Shown here piece by piece: positions 6,332 through 14,015 of a stretch of 22,586 nt of DNA. The position numbers and the translations under genes were made by a program. The notes under the pieces were generated by a model. The model made no database searches and was not told the origin of the DNA. It was given only the letters and a program-made list of their open reading frames with translations. The DNA comes from JAEUNJ01 sp052035955 (lineage in GTDB: Bacteria; Pseudomonadota; Gammaproteobacteria; Burkholderiales; Rhodocyclaceae), in assembly GCA_052035955.1 (NCBI GenBank), contig JBPOHD010000026.1:1-22586 (forward strand). Reading direction: 5' to 3'. Position 1 is the stretch's first letter, and the number at the start of each line of letters is the position of its first letter.

Positions 6332-6871
6332 ATGGCGCGCATGCAGCAGTTCTACAAAGAAACCGTCGTTCCCGAGCTTCTGAAGAAGTTCGGCTACAAG
6401 TCCATCATGGAAGTGCCCCGCATCACCAAGATCACCCTGAACATGGGGGTGGGCGAAGCGGTCGGCGACAAGAAGGTGCTCGACAACGCCCTCGGCGACA
6501 TGGTGAAAATCGCCGGCCAGAAGCCCGTCGTCACCAAGGCGCGGAAGGCCATTGCGGGATTCAAGATCCGCGAGGGATACCCGATCGGCTGCATGGTGAC
6601 CCTGCGCGGCACGAGGATGTTCGAGTTCCTCGATCGCCTGGTCACCGTCGCAATGCCCCGTATTCGTGACTTCCGCGGCATCGGCGGAAAGGGTTTCGAC
6701 GGTCGCGGCAACTACAACCTCGGCGTCAAGGAACAGATCATCTTCCCGGAGATCGAGTACGACAAGATCGATGCCTTGCGCGGAATGAACATCAGCATCA
6801 CCACGACGGCGAAGAACGACGCGGAGGCGAAAGCCCTCCTCGCCGCCTTCAAATTCCCCTTCAAGAACTGA
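6332..6871 (+). CDS. rplE: 50S ribosomal protein L5
   Basis: The 179-residue protein has the standard length and starts MARMQQFYKETVVPELLKKF. L5 binds 5S rRNA with L18 in the central protuberance and contacts P-site tRNA. Diagnostic segments are PRITKITLNMGVGEA (about 29-43), TKARKAIAGFKIREGYPIGC (about 69-88) and RDFRGIGGKGFDGRGNYNLG (about 112-131). AAGGA lies upstream of ATG in the short gap after rplX. rpsN follows 7 nt after the stop. Confidence 0.98.
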   Translation: MARMQQFYKETVVPELLKKFGYKSIMEVPRITKITLNMGVGEAVGDKKVLDNALGDMVKIAGQKPVVTKARKAIAGFKIREGYPIGCMVTLRGTRMFEFLDRLVTVAMPRIRDFRGIGGKGFDGRGNYNLGVKEQIIFPEIEYDKIDALRGMNISITTTAKNDAEAKALLAAFKFPFKN

Positions 6872-6878
6872 GGGAACC

Positions 6879-7184
6879 ATGGCGAAACTCTCAATCAAGA
6901 ACCGCGAAGCCAAACGCGCCAAGACGGTGGCCAAGTTCGCCGCCAAGCGCAGCGAATTGCTCGCCGTGATCAACAACGCCAAGCTGTCGGACGACGAGCG
7001 CATGGACGCCCGCCTGAAGCTGCAGCAGCTGCCGCGCAATGCCAGCCCGTCCCGTCAGCGCAATCGTTGCGCCCTGACCGGTCGTCCGCGAGGTGTTTTC
7101 CGCAAGTTCGGCCTGTGCCGCAACAAGCTTCGCGAGATTGCCATGCGCGGCGAAGTGCCTGGCATGACCAAGGCCAGCTGGTAA
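6879..7184 (+). CDS. rpsN: 30S ribosomal protein S14 (long, zinc-free form)
   Basis: The 101-residue protein starts MAKLSIKNREAKRAKTVAKF and contains NASPSRQRNRCALTGRPRG and ends GEVPGMTKASW. S14 is a late-assembling head protein. The length and the absence of paired CxxC motifs place it in the long zinc-independent type typical of proteobacteria. GAGGGAA precedes the ATG. Gene order rplE-rpsN-rpsH is standard. Confidence 0.98.
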   Translation: MAKLSIKNREAKRAKTVAKFAAKRSELLAVINNAKLSDDERMDARLKLQQLPRNASPSRQRNRCALTGRPRGVFRKFGLCRNKLREIAMRGEVPGMTKASW

Positions 7185-7194
7185 GGAGAATCCC

Positions 7195-7590
7195 ATGAGC
7201 ATGACTGATCCGATCTCCGATATGCTGACGCGCATCCGCAACGCCCAGATGGCCGAGAAGGTGGCCGTGGCGATGCCCGCGTCGAAGCTGAAGGTGGCTA
7301 TCGCCAAGGTTCTGAAGGACGAAGGCTATATCGAGGACTTCGCGGTGCGCCAGAACGGCCCCCACAACGAACTCGACATCGCCCTCAAGTATTACGCCGG
7401 CCGTCCGGTCATCGAACGCATCGAACGCGTATCGACCCCGGGGCTCCGGGTCTATCGGGGCAAGGACGAGCTCCCCAAGGTCATGAACGGCCTTGGTGTT
7501 GCCATCGTCTCCACCCCGAAGGGCGTGATGACCGATCGCCGTGCCCGCGCCGCCAACATGGGCGGTGAAGTGCTCTGCATCGTGGCGTAA
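7195..7590 (+). CDS. rpsH: 30S ribosomal protein S8
   Basis: The 131-residue protein (E. coli 130) starts MSMTDPISDMLTRIRNAQMA. S8 binds the central domain of 16S rRNA. Its C-terminal end, MTDRRARAANMGGEVLCIVA, matches the family. In E. coli S8 also represses the spc operon by binding mRNA; the strong promoter and structured leader upstream of rplN here make a related control possible but unproven. AAGGAGAA precedes the ATG. Confidence 0.98.
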   Translation: MSMTDPISDMLTRIRNAQMAEKVAVAMPASKLKVAIAKVLKDEGYIEDFAVRQNGPHNELDIALKYYAGRPVIERIERVSTPGLRVYRGKDELPKVMNGLGVAIVSTPKGVMTDRRARAANMGGEVLCIVA

Positions 7591-7600
7591 GGAGAGCGAC

Positions 7601-8134
7601 ATGTCCCGTATCGCCAAATACCCAGTCAATCTGCCCAAGGGCGTTGAGGTTGCTCTCGGCGCCGAGGAAATCAGCGTCAAGGGTCCCCTGGGAATCCTCA
7701 CCCAGTTCCTGCTCCCGTCGGTCAAGGTCGAGCGCGAGGGCGACCAGATCGTCTGCCGCGCAGTCGAGGGGACCGAGAACGGTGGGGCCATGTCCGGCAC
7801 CATGCGTGCGTTGGTGAACAACATGGTGACCGGCGTCACCAAGGGATTCGAGAAGAAGCTGACCCTGGTCGGCGTGGGCTATCGCGCCCAGGCCCAGGGA
7901 ACCAAGCTGAACCTCAGCCTCGGCTACTCGCACCCCGTGGTGCACGACATGCCGAACGGCATCAAGGTCGAGACGCCCACCCAGACCGAGATCCTGATCA
8001 AGGGGATCGACAAGCAACTGGTGGGTCAGGTGGCTGCCGAAGTTCGCGCCTACCGCAAGCCGGAGCCCTACAAGGGCAAGGGTGTGCGTTATGCCAACGA
8101 GGTGGTCGTCATCAAGGAAACGAAGAAGAAGTAA
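7601..8134 (+). CDS. rplF: 50S ribosomal protein L6
   Basis: Taking ATG at 7601, preceded by AAGGAGAG, gives 177 residues starting MSRIAKYPVNLPKGVEVALG, exactly the E. coli length. The frame is open further upstream to 7541 but that part overlaps rpsH and has no family support. L6 has two similar domains and sits near the sarcin-ricin loop. The second-domain segment LTLVGVGYRAQAQGTKLNL (about 87-105) and the C-terminal YKGKGVRYANE (about 157-167) are diagnostic. Confidence 0.97.
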   Translation: MSRIAKYPVNLPKGVEVALGAEEISVKGPLGILTQFLLPSVKVEREGDQIVCRAVEGTENGGAMSGTMRALVNNMVTGVTKGFEKKLTLVGVGYRAQAQGTKLNLSLGYSHPVVHDMPNGIKVETPTQTEILIKGIDKQLVGQVAAEVRAYRKPEPYKGKGVRYANEVVVIKETKKK

Positions 8135-8146
8135 GGGCGCCGAATC

Positions 8147-8500
8147 ATGGACAAGAAACAAGCTCGTTTGCGCAGGGCGCGCAAAACCCGCGCCAAGATC
8201 GCGGAGCTCAAGATGGTCCGTCTCGCGGTCCATCGTTCCAACTGCCACATCTATGCGCAGGTCTATTCCGGCTGCGGCACGAAGGTGCTCGCCGCCGCAT
8301 CGACCGTCGAGGCGGATGTCCGCAAGCAGATCCCGAACGGCGGCAACGTCGAGGCGGCCAAGATTGTCGGCAAGCTGATCGCTGAACGTGCGAAGGCGGC
8401 CGGAGTCGAACAGGTGGCCTTCGATCGCTCGGGCTTTCATTTTCATGGTCGCGTCAAGGCGCTGGCCGATGCGGCCCGCGAAGGCGGCCTCAAGTTCTAA
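8147..8500 (+). CDS. rplR: 50S ribosomal protein L18
   Basis: The 117-residue protein has the same length as E. coli L18 and starts MDKKQARLRRARKTRAKIAE. It binds 5S rRNA with L5. The region RLAVHRSNCHIYAQVYSGCG (about 25-44) and the C-terminal FDRSGFHFHGRVKALADAAR (about 93-112) are conserved. The basic N-terminus is typical. A modest ribosome site (AAGGGCG) lies upstream of ATG. Confidence 0.98.
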   Translation: MDKKQARLRRARKTRAKIAELKMVRLAVHRSNCHIYAQVYSGCGTKVLAAASTVEADVRKQIPNGGNVEAAKIVGKLIAERAKAAGVEQVAFDRSGFHFHGRVKALADAAREGGLKF

Positions 8501-8512
8501 GCGAGAGTTTCC

Positions 8513-9040
8513 ATGGCTAAACCGCAAAGCAAGAAACCGCAGCAGGCCCAGGAAGAGCGTGATGACGGCATGCGCGAGAAGATGGTCTCCATCAATCGTG
8601 TCACCAAGGTCGTCAAGGGTGGCCGCATCCTCGGCTTCGCCGCCCTGACCGTCGTTGGCGACGGCGACGGTGGTGTCGGCATGGGCAAGGGCAAGTCCCG
8701 CGAAGTTCCGGTCGCCGTGCAGAAGGCGATGGAGGAGGCCCGCCGCAAGATGAACAAGATCAGCCTTCGCGACGGCACGCTGCACCACCAGGTGACGGGG
8801 CGCCACGGCGCCACCACGGTGCTGATGTCTCCGGCAGCGGCCGGTACCGGTGTCATCGCCGGCGGTCCCATGCGCGCCGTGTTCGAGGTCATGGGCGTCA
8901 CCGACGTGGTGGCCAAGACCATCGGTTCTACGAATCCGTACAACGTCGTCCGGGCAACGCTGAATGGCCTCCTGGCCATGAGCACCCCGGCCGAGATCGC
9001 CGCCAAGCGCGGCAAGAGCGTGCAGGAAATCCTGGAGTAA
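8513..9040 (+). CDS. rpsE: 30S ribosomal protein S5
   Basis: The 175-residue protein (E. coli 167) has a few extra residues at the Gln/Lys-rich N-terminus (MAKPQSKKPQQAQEERDDGM). S5 contributes to decoding fidelity and is where spectinomycin and ram changes map. The dsRNA-binding-like N-terminal domain is visible as MVSINRVTKVVKGGRILGFA (about 24-43), followed by GMGKGKSREVPVAVQKAMEE. The C-terminal domain includes TGSTNPYNVV-like text read here as TIGSTNPYNVVRATLNGL. rpmD starts 3 nt after the stop. Confidence 0.98.
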   Translation: MAKPQSKKPQQAQEERDDGMREKMVSINRVTKVVKGGRILGFAALTVVGDGDGGVGMGKGKSREVPVAVQKAMEEARRKMNKISLRDGTLHHQVTGRHGATTVLMSPAAAGTGVIAGGPMRAVFEVMGVTDVVAKTIGSTNPYNVVRATLNGLLAMSTPAEIAAKRGKSVQEILE

Positions 9041-9043
9041 GCC

Positions 9044-9226
9044 ATGGCCGACAAGAAGATCAAGGTGACTCTGGTGAAGAGCACCATCGGCACCAAGCAG
9101 GACCACCGGGCCACCGTGCGCGGCCTGGGCCTGCGCCGTTTGAACCACACCGTGCAGGTCGAGGACACACCCGCCGTGCGCGGCATGATCCGCAAGGTCG
9201 CCTACCTCCTGAAGTGCGAGGACTGA
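9044..9226 (+). CDS. rpmD: 50S ribosomal protein L30
   Basis: The 60-residue protein (E. coli 59) includes VTLVKSTIGTKQDHRATVRG and LGLRRLNHTVQVEDTPAVRG. L30 is a small 23S rRNA binder, present in most but not all bacteria. GGAG of the ribosome site overlaps the end of rpsE, and rplO starts one nt after its stop, so the three genes are probably coupled. Confidence 0.97.
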   Translation: MADKKIKVTLVKSTIGTKQDHRATVRGLGLRRLNHTVQVEDTPAVRGMIRKVAYLLKCED

Positions 9227-9227
9227 C

Positions 9228-9674
9228 ATGGAACTCAACAACCTGAAGCCCGGCAAGGGCGCCAAGCATGCGGCAAAGCGCGTCGGTCGCGGCATCGGCA
9301 GCGGCCTGGGCAAGACCGCCGGGCGCGGCCACAAGGGTCAGAAGTCCCGCTCGGGCGGCTTTCACAAGGTCGGTTTCGAGGGCGGCCAGATGCCGTTGCA
9401 ACGCCGCCTGCCGAAGCGTGGTTTCGTTTCGCTGACGGCTGCCCGCAATGTCGAAGTCCGACTTTCGGAGATCCAGAAGCTTCCCGTCGACGAGATCGAT
9501 CTGCTGGTTCTGAAGCAGGCAGGTGTCGTGCCCGGCGAGGCCCTGTCTGCCAAGGTGATCCTGTCCGGAGAGATCACCCGGAAGGTGAGCCTCAAGGGCG
9601 TTGGCGCCACCAAGGGCGCGCGCGCAGCCATCGAAGCGGCCGGCGGTTCCGTCGCCGACATCGCCGCGGCCTGA
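9228..9674 (+). CDS. rplO: 50S ribosomal protein L15
   Basis: The 148-residue protein (E. coli 144) starts MELNNLKPGKGAKHAAKRVG. The Gly/Lys/Arg-rich N-terminal extension GRGIGSGLGKTAGRGHKGQK (about 20-39) penetrates 23S rRNA in known ribosomes. The C-terminal globular part ends in a short alanine-rich helix. L15 is an important late 50S assembly protein. It lies one nt after rpmD and is followed by a 26-nt gap to secY. Confidence 0.97.
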   Translation: MELNNLKPGKGAKHAAKRVGRGIGSGLGKTAGRGHKGQKSRSGGFHKVGFEGGQMPLQRRLPKRGFVSLTAARNVEVRLSEIQKLPVDEIDLLVLKQAGVVPGEALSAKVILSGEITRKVSLKGVGATKGARAAIEAAGGSVADIAAA

Positions 9675-9700
9675 TCGACGAGTTCGCCCGGAGCACGCCT

Positions 9701-11029
9701 TTGGCCAACGCGCAAGCTGCAGCCCTCGGAAAGACAGCCAAGTTCGGCGACCTCTGGCGCCGGCTATGGTTCCTGCTGGGCGCCCTCGTCGTTTACCGCG
9801 TCGGTGCCCATATTCCGGTGCCGGGCATCGACCCGGTCAAGCTGGCGGAGCTCTTCCAGTCCCAGCAGGGCGGCATCCTCGGCGTATTCAACCTGTTTTC
9901 CGGGGGCGCCCTGTCGCGCTTCACGATCTTCGCCCTTGGAATCATGCCTTACATCTCATCCTCGATCATCATGCAGTTGATGACGATCGCGGTGCCGTCC
10001 CTCGAGCAGCTCAAGAAGGAAGGAGAGGCGGGTCGGCGAAAGATCACCCAGTACACGCGCTATGGCACGGTGGCCCTGGCCTTGTTCCAGGGTCTGGGCA
10101 TTGCGGTGGCACTGGAGTCCCAGGCCGGGCTGGTGCTTGATCCCGGCTTCGTGTTCCGATTCACGACCGTTGCGACCCTCGTGACCGGCACCATGTTTCT
10201 CATGTGGCTGGGAGAGCAGATCACTGAACGGGGTCTGGGGAACGGCATCTCCATCATCATCTTCGCCGGCATCGCGGCGGGGCTTCCAAACGCACTCGGA
10301 GGCCTGTTCGAACTTGTTCGTACGGGCGCCATGCACCCGGTGACCGCCCTGTTCATTTGCGCCCTGGTCGTGCTGGTCACCGGTTTCGTCGTCTTCGTCG
10401 AACGCGGCCAGCGCAAGATCCTGGTGAATTACGCCAAGCGGCAGGTCGGCAACAAGGTGTACGGCGGCCAGAGTTCCCATTTGCCCTTGAAGCTCAACAT
10501 GTCGGGCGTCATTCCGCCCATCTTCGCCTCCAGCATCATCCTGTTTCCGGCCACCGTTGCCGGATGGTTCGGCTCCGGCGAAGGCATGCGCTGGCTGAAG
10601 GACATCGCCAGCACCCTGTCTCCCGGCCAGCCGATCTACGTGATGCTCTATGCGGCAGCCATCGTTTTCTTCTGTTTCTTCTACACGGCCCTCGTCTTCA
10701 ACAGCCGGGAAACGGCGGACAACCTCAAGAAGAGCGGTGCCTTCGTCCCTGGCATTCGGCCGGGCGACCAGACCTCCCGTTACATCGACAAGATCCTCAT
10801 GCGCCTGACGCTGGTCGGGGCGGTCTACGTCACCGTGGTGTGCCTGCTGCCCGAATTCCTGATCCTGAAGTGGAACGTTCCCTTCTACTTCGGCGGTACG
10901 TCGCTCCTGATCATCGTGGTCGTGACCATGGACTTCATGTCCCAGGTCCAGGCCTATGTGATGTCGCATCAGTACGAGAGCCTGCTCAAGAAGGCGAACT
11001 TCAAGGGAGGCGGGTTCCCTGGCCGGTGA
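9701..11029 (+). CDS. secY: Preprotein translocase subunit SecY (TTG start)
   Basis: The 442-residue protein (E. coli 443) is the channel-forming subunit of the Sec translocon in the inner membrane, working with SecE, SecG and SecA. About ten hydrophobic segments are visible. Conserved parts include GALVVYRVGAHIPVPGID (about 27-44), ALGIMPYISSSIIMQ and the cytoplasmic loop FVVFVERGQRKILVNYAKRQ. The start is TTG at 9701, seven nt after GGAG (9690-9693); the family alignment begins right there and no ATG or GTG fits as well. A TTG start may hold translation below that of the ribosomal neighbours. Confidence 0.97.
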   Translation: MANAQAAALGKTAKFGDLWRRLWFLLGALVVYRVGAHIPVPGIDPVKLAELFQSQQGGILGVFNLFSGGALSRFTIFALGIMPYISSSIIMQLMTIAVPSLEQLKKEGEAGRRKITQYTRYGTVALALFQGLGIAVALESQAGLVLDPGFVFRFTTVATLVTGTMFLMWLGEQITERGLGNGISIIIFAGIAAGLPNALGGLFELVRTGAMHPVTALFICALVVLVTGFVVFVERGQRKILVNYAKRQVGNKVYGGQSSHLPLKLNMSGVIPPIFASSIILFPATVAGWFGSGEGMRWLKDIASTLSPGQPIYVMLYAAAIVFFCFFYTALVFNSRETADNLKKSGAFVPGIRPGDQTSRYIDKILMRLTLVGAVYVTVVCLLPEFLILKWNVPFYFGGTSLLIIVVVTMDFMSQVQAYVMSHQYESLLKKANFKGGGFPGR

Positions 11030-11048
11030 GGTGGGGGTGAGAGGGAAA

Positions 11049-11267
11049 ATGGCGAAGGAAGACGTCATCGAGATGCAGGGAGAGGTGATCGAAAACCTCC
11101 CCAATGCGACCTTCAGGGTCAAGCTGGAAAACAACCACGTGGTCCTCGGCCACATCTCCGGGAAGATGCGCATGCACTACATCCGCATCCTCCCCGGCGA
11201 CAAGGTGACCGTCCAGCTTACGCCGTACGACCTGACCAAGGGCCGCATCGTCTTTCGTGCCAAGTAG
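11049..11267 (+). CDS. infA: Translation initiation factor IF-1
   Basis: The protein from ATG at 11049 has 72 residues, identical in length to E. coli IF-1, and starts MAKEDVIEMQGEVIENLPNA. IF-1 is an OB-fold factor that occupies the 30S A site during initiation. HISGKMRMHYIRILPGDKV (about 38-56) and LTPYDLTKGRIVFRAK at the end are diagnostic. An in-frame GTG at 11031 would add six residues but lacks family support, while GAGGGAAA sits right before 11049. The position between secY and rpmJ is typical of betaproteobacteria. Confidence 0.97.
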   Translation: MAKEDVIEMQGEVIENLPNATFRVKLENNHVVLGHISGKMRMHYIRILPGDKVTVQLTPYDLTKGRIVFRAK

Positions 11268-11296
11268 GACATACAAGCAATCAACCGGAGAGCACC

Positions 11297-11410
11297 ATGA
11301 AAGTCACCGCTTCCGTCAAGCGCATCTGCCGCAACTGCAAGGTCATCCGCCGCAAGGGCGTGGTGAGGATCATCTGTACCGATCCCCGCCACAAGCAGCG
11401 CCAGGGTTGA
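11297..11410 (+). CDS. rpmJ: 50S ribosomal protein L36 (zinc type)
   Basis: This 37-codon gene reads MKVTASVKRICRNCKVIRRK then GVVRIICTDPRHKQRQG. Cys11, Cys14, Cys27 and His32 form the zinc-ribbon of the C+ type of L36, the smallest 50S protein. CGGAG lies upstream of ATG at 11297. Its stop codon region (TTGATC) doubles as the -35 of the next candidate promoter. E. coli L36 is one residue longer; otherwise the match is close. Confidence 0.97.
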   Translation: MKVTASVKRICRNCKVIRRKGVVRIICTDPRHKQRQG

Positions 11411-11435
11411 TCAGGCAGTAAGAAGCAGATACAAT
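11407..11435 (+). promoter_or_regulatory. Candidate sigma-70 promoter of the alpha block
   Basis: TTGATC at 11407-11412 overlaps the rpmJ stop. After a 17-bp spacer comes TACAAT at 11430-11435, matching the consensus at 4 of 6 and 5 of 6 positions. Transcription would start near 11442, leaving about 37 nt of leader before rpsM. That is too short for the long S4-binding pseudoknot leader known from E. coli. The site corresponds to the alpha operon promoter position in E. coli. Confidence 0.65.
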
Positions 11436-11478
11436 TATCGGTTTCCCGTTTTCAGCGACAGACATTTAGGGTAGGCAA

Positions 11479-11844
11479 ATGGCCCGTATCGCAGGCGTCA
11501 ACATTCCGAATCACCAGCATGCCGAAATCGCCCTCACGGCGATCTATGGCATCGGCCGCACTTCCGCGCAAAAGATCTGTGATGCCGCCGGCGTCAAGCG
11601 TTCCGCCAAGATCAAGGATCTCACGGACGCGGACATGGACCGGCTGCGCGAGGAGGTCGGCAAACTCACCGTCGAGGGCGACCTGCGCCGCGAGACGACC
11701 ATGAACATCAAGCGCTTGATGGACCTGAGCTGCTACCGTGGTGTCCGTCACCGCCGGGGCCTGCCGGTCCGCGGCCAGCGCACGCGCACCAACGCCCGCA
11801 CCCGCAAGGGGCCCCGCAAGGCCATCGCGGCGGCGAAGAAATAA
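11479..11844 (+). CDS. rpsM: 30S ribosomal protein S13
   Basis: The 121-residue protein (E. coli 118) starts MARIAGVNIPNHQHAEIALT. S13 lies at the top of the 30S head, contacts P-site tRNA and bridges to the 50S. The helix-hairpin-helix segment IYGIGRTSAQKICDAAGV (about 22-39) and the basic tail LPVRGQRTRTNARTRKGPRK (about 94-113) are diagnostic. TAGGGTAGG precedes ATG. First gene of the alpha block. Confidence 0.98.
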   Translation: MARIAGVNIPNHQHAEIALTAIYGIGRTSAQKICDAAGVKRSAKIKDLTDADMDRLREEVGKLTVEGDLRRETTMNIKRLMDLSCYRGVRHRRGLPVRGQRTRTNARTRKGPRKAIAAAKK

Positions 11845-11859
11845 CCAGGAACGGATTCC

Positions 11860-12258
11860 ATGGCCAACACCTCGAGCAAGACCGCCAAGGCGCGGAAGAA
11901 GGTCAAGAAGAACGTCGCGGAGGGCATTGCCCACATCCATGCGTCGTTCAACAACACCATCATCACCATCACCGATCGCCAGGGCAACGCCCTCTCCTGG
12001 GCGACCTCCGGCGGCGCCGGCTTCAAGGGTTCCCGCAAGAGCACCCCGTTTGCCGCCCAGGTGGCCGCCGAGGCCGCGGGCAAGGCGGCTCAGGAGTGTG
12101 GCGTCAAGAACCTGGAGGTACGCATCAAGGGTCCCGGTCCCGGCCGCGAATCCGCGGTGCGGGCCCTCAACGCCATCGGCATCAAGATCAGCAGCATCAC
12201 CGACATCACGCCGATCCCCCACAACGGCTGCCGGCCCCCGAAGCGCCGCCGCATCTAA
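11860..12258 (+). CDS. rpsK: 30S ribosomal protein S11
   Basis: The 132-residue protein (E. coli 129) contains GIAHIHASFNNTIITITDRQ (about 22-41) and ends in NGCRPPKRRRI. S11 forms part of the platform and the mRNA exit channel. The Asn-Gly pair in the C-terminal segment (HNGC) aligns with the site of isoaspartate formation reported in E. coli S11. AGGAA lies upstream of ATG. Confidence 0.98.
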   Translation: MANTSSKTAKARKKVKKNVAEGIAHIHASFNNTIITITDRQGNALSWATSGGAGFKGSRKSTPFAAQVAAEAAGKAAQECGVKNLEVRIKGPGPGRESAVRALNAIGIKISSITDITPIPHNGCRPPKRRRI

Positions 12259-12275
12259 GGAACAAGGAGTAAAAC

Positions 12276-12905
12276 GTGGCCCGCAATATCGACGCCAAGT
12301 GCCGCCAGTGCCGCCGCGAGGGAGAAAAGCTCTTCCTCAAGGCCGAGAAGTGCTTCACCGACAAGTGCTCCATCGAGCGCCGGTCCTACGCCCCTGGCCA
12401 GCATGGCCAGAAGTCCGGCCAACGCCTCTCCGGCTATGGCCAGCAGTTGCGTGAAAAGCAGAAGATCCGCCGCATCTACGGCGTCCTCGAACGCCAGTTC
12501 CGCAAGGGCTTCGCCGAGGCAGAACGCAAGAAGGGCCAGACCGGCGAGAACCTGCTGCAACTCCTCGAGAGCCGGCTGGATTCCGTGGCCTATCGCATGG
12601 GCTTCGGCGGTTCCCGTGCCGAGGCGCGCCAGATCGTGCGTCACAACGGCGTCCTGGTGAACGGCAAGCGCGTGAATATCCCGTCCTATGGCGTGCGTCC
12701 AGGTGACGTCGTCCAGCTCACCGACGCCACCCGCGGCCACCTGCGGACCAAGGCTGCCCTGGAGGCCGCCGAGTCGCGTGGTTTTCCCGAGTGGGTCGAG
12801 GTCAACGTCAAGGAAGCGCGCGGTGTCTTCAAGGCCCTCCCGGCCCGAGAGGACCTGCCGCCCAGCCTGAACGAAGGCCTGGTCGTCGAACTCTATTCGC
12901 GCTGA
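12276..12905 (+). CDS. rpsD: 30S ribosomal protein S4, four-cysteine (zinc-type) form
   Basis: The 209-residue protein starts at GTG 12276, with AAGGAG upstream. S4 is a primary 16S rRNA binder that starts 30S assembly, and in E. coli it represses the alpha operon. The N-terminus MARNIDAKCRQCRREGEKLF carries Cys9 and Cys12, and Cys26 and Cys31 follow in KAEKCFTDKC. These are the same four positions that bind zinc in Thermus S4, whereas E. coli S4 lacks the full set. The S4 RNA-binding domain (about 97-160) includes SRLDSVAYRMGFGGSRAEAR. Length and C-terminus (NEGLVVELYSR) are normal. Confidence 0.98.
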   Translation: MARNIDAKCRQCRREGEKLFLKAEKCFTDKCSIERRSYAPGQHGQKSGQRLSGYGQQLREKQKIRRIYGVLERQFRKGFAEAERKKGQTGENLLQLLESRLDSVAYRMGFGGSRAEARQIVRHNGVLVNGKRVNIPSYGVRPGDVVQLTDATRGHLRTKAALEAAESRGFPEWVEVNVKEARGVFKALPAREDLPPSLNEGLVVELYSR

Positions 12906-12906
12906 T

Positions 12907-12921
12907 CCGCCCTGAGGGCGG
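12907..12921 (+). other. Small hairpin between rpsD and rpoA
   Basis: CCGCCC (12907-12912) pairs with GGGCGG (12916-12921) around a TGA loop, just after the rpsD stop. A palindrome CGGCGCCG follows at 12923-12930, and five T residues at 12938-12942 come before the rpoA ribosome site. The T-run is 16 nt from the stem, so this is not a standard terminator. It might tune the rpsD to rpoA ratio. Confidence 0.35.
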
Positions 12922-12954
12922 TCGGCGCCGGCTATCCTTTTTCGAGGAATGCAG

Positions 12955-13935
12955 ATGCAAAGCAGCGCACTACTCAAACCGCGCATCATCGATGTACAGA
13001 CGCTCTCCCCCGTGCATGCGCGCGTGGTCATGGAGCCGTTCGAGCGTGGCTACGGGCATACCCTCGGCAACGCCCTGCGTCGCATCCTTCTCTCCTCCAT
13101 GCCCGGCAGCGCACCGACAGAAGTGTCCATCGACGGGGTGCTCCACGAGTACTCCACGCTGGAAGGCGTGCGGGAAGACGTGGTCGACATCCTCCTGAAC
13201 CTGAAGGGCGTCGTGCTCAAGCTGCACAATCGCCCCGAGGCCCTGCTGACGCTTGCCAAGAATGGCGAGGGAGTGGTCACGGCTGCGGACATCGAGGCCG
13301 GACATGACGTCGAGATCATCAATCCCGACCATGTGATCGCCCATATCGCGCCGGGCGGCAAGCTGGAGATGCAGATCAAGGTGGAGAATGGCCGTGGCTA
13401 CGTCCCCGCCAATGCCCGCCCGGTCGTCAAGGAGTCGAAGACCATCGGCCAGATCATGATGGACGCATCCTTCAGCCCGGTCCGTCGCGTGAGCTATCAG
13501 GTGGAGTCCGCGCGCGTCGAGCAGCGGACCGACCTCGACAAGCTGATCTTCGACATCGAGACCAATGGCGCCATCGATCCCGAGGAGGCCATCCGCTACT
13601 CCGCCCGCATCCTCATGGAACAGCTCTCGGTGTTCGCCGACCTGGAGGGAACCCCGGTGTCGGTGGAGGCCCCGAAGGTCGTTTCCGTCGATCCCATCCT
13701 GCTGCGCCCGGTAGACGACCTGGAACTGACGGTCCGCTCGGCCAACTGCCTGAAGGCGGAGAACATCTATTACATCGGCGACCTGATCCAGCGCACCGAG
13801 ACGGAGTTGCTGAAGACGCCGAACCTGGGGCGCAAGTCCCTGAACGAGATCAAGGAAGTCCTGGCCTCCCGGGGCCTGACCCTTGGCATGAAACTGGAGA
13901 ACTGGCCGCCCGCGGGCCTCGAAAAGATGGCCTGA
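12955..13935 (+). CDS. rpoA: RNA polymerase subunit alpha
   Basis: The 326-residue protein starts MQSSALLKPRIIDVQTLSPV from ATG at 12955, spaced 6 nt from GAGGA (12944-12948). An ATG at 12949 abuts the ribosome site and is less likely. The N-terminal dimerisation domain has EPFERGYGHTLGNALRRILL (about 25-44). The C-terminal domain (about 245-326) has LTVRSANCLKAENIYYIGDL and TPNLGRKSLNEIKEVLASRG, including the arginine that contacts UP elements and activators in E. coli. Length is typical for the class. Confidence 0.98.
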   Translation: MQSSALLKPRIIDVQTLSPVHARVVMEPFERGYGHTLGNALRRILLSSMPGSAPTEVSIDGVLHEYSTLEGVREDVVDILLNLKGVVLKLHNRPEALLTLAKNGEGVVTAADIEAGHDVEIINPDHVIAHIAPGGKLEMQIKVENGRGYVPANARPVVKESKTIGQIMMDASFSPVRRVSYQVESARVEQRTDLDKLIFDIETNGAIDPEEAIRYSARILMEQLSVFADLEGTPVSVEAPKVVSVDPILLRPVDDLELTVRSANCLKAENIYYIGDLIQRTETELLKTPNLGRKSLNEIKEVLASRGLTLGMKLENWPPAGLEKMA

Positions 13936-14015
13936 CGGCCGGCGCAGACCTCCCTCTACACCATCAACCGGCCGACCTGCCCAGCGCGGCGGCCGCATAA
14001 CAAAAGAGGCAAACC

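Noticed and set aside
7541..7600. Upstream in-frame start for rplF
   Set aside because: It overlaps the end of rpsH, and L6 family length and AAGGAG both support 7601.
13936..13974. Inverted repeat CGGCCGG / CCGGCCG between rpoA and rplQ
   Set aside because: The arms are nearly self-complementary GC-rich words 25 nt apart with no T-run, likely to occur by chance in this composition.
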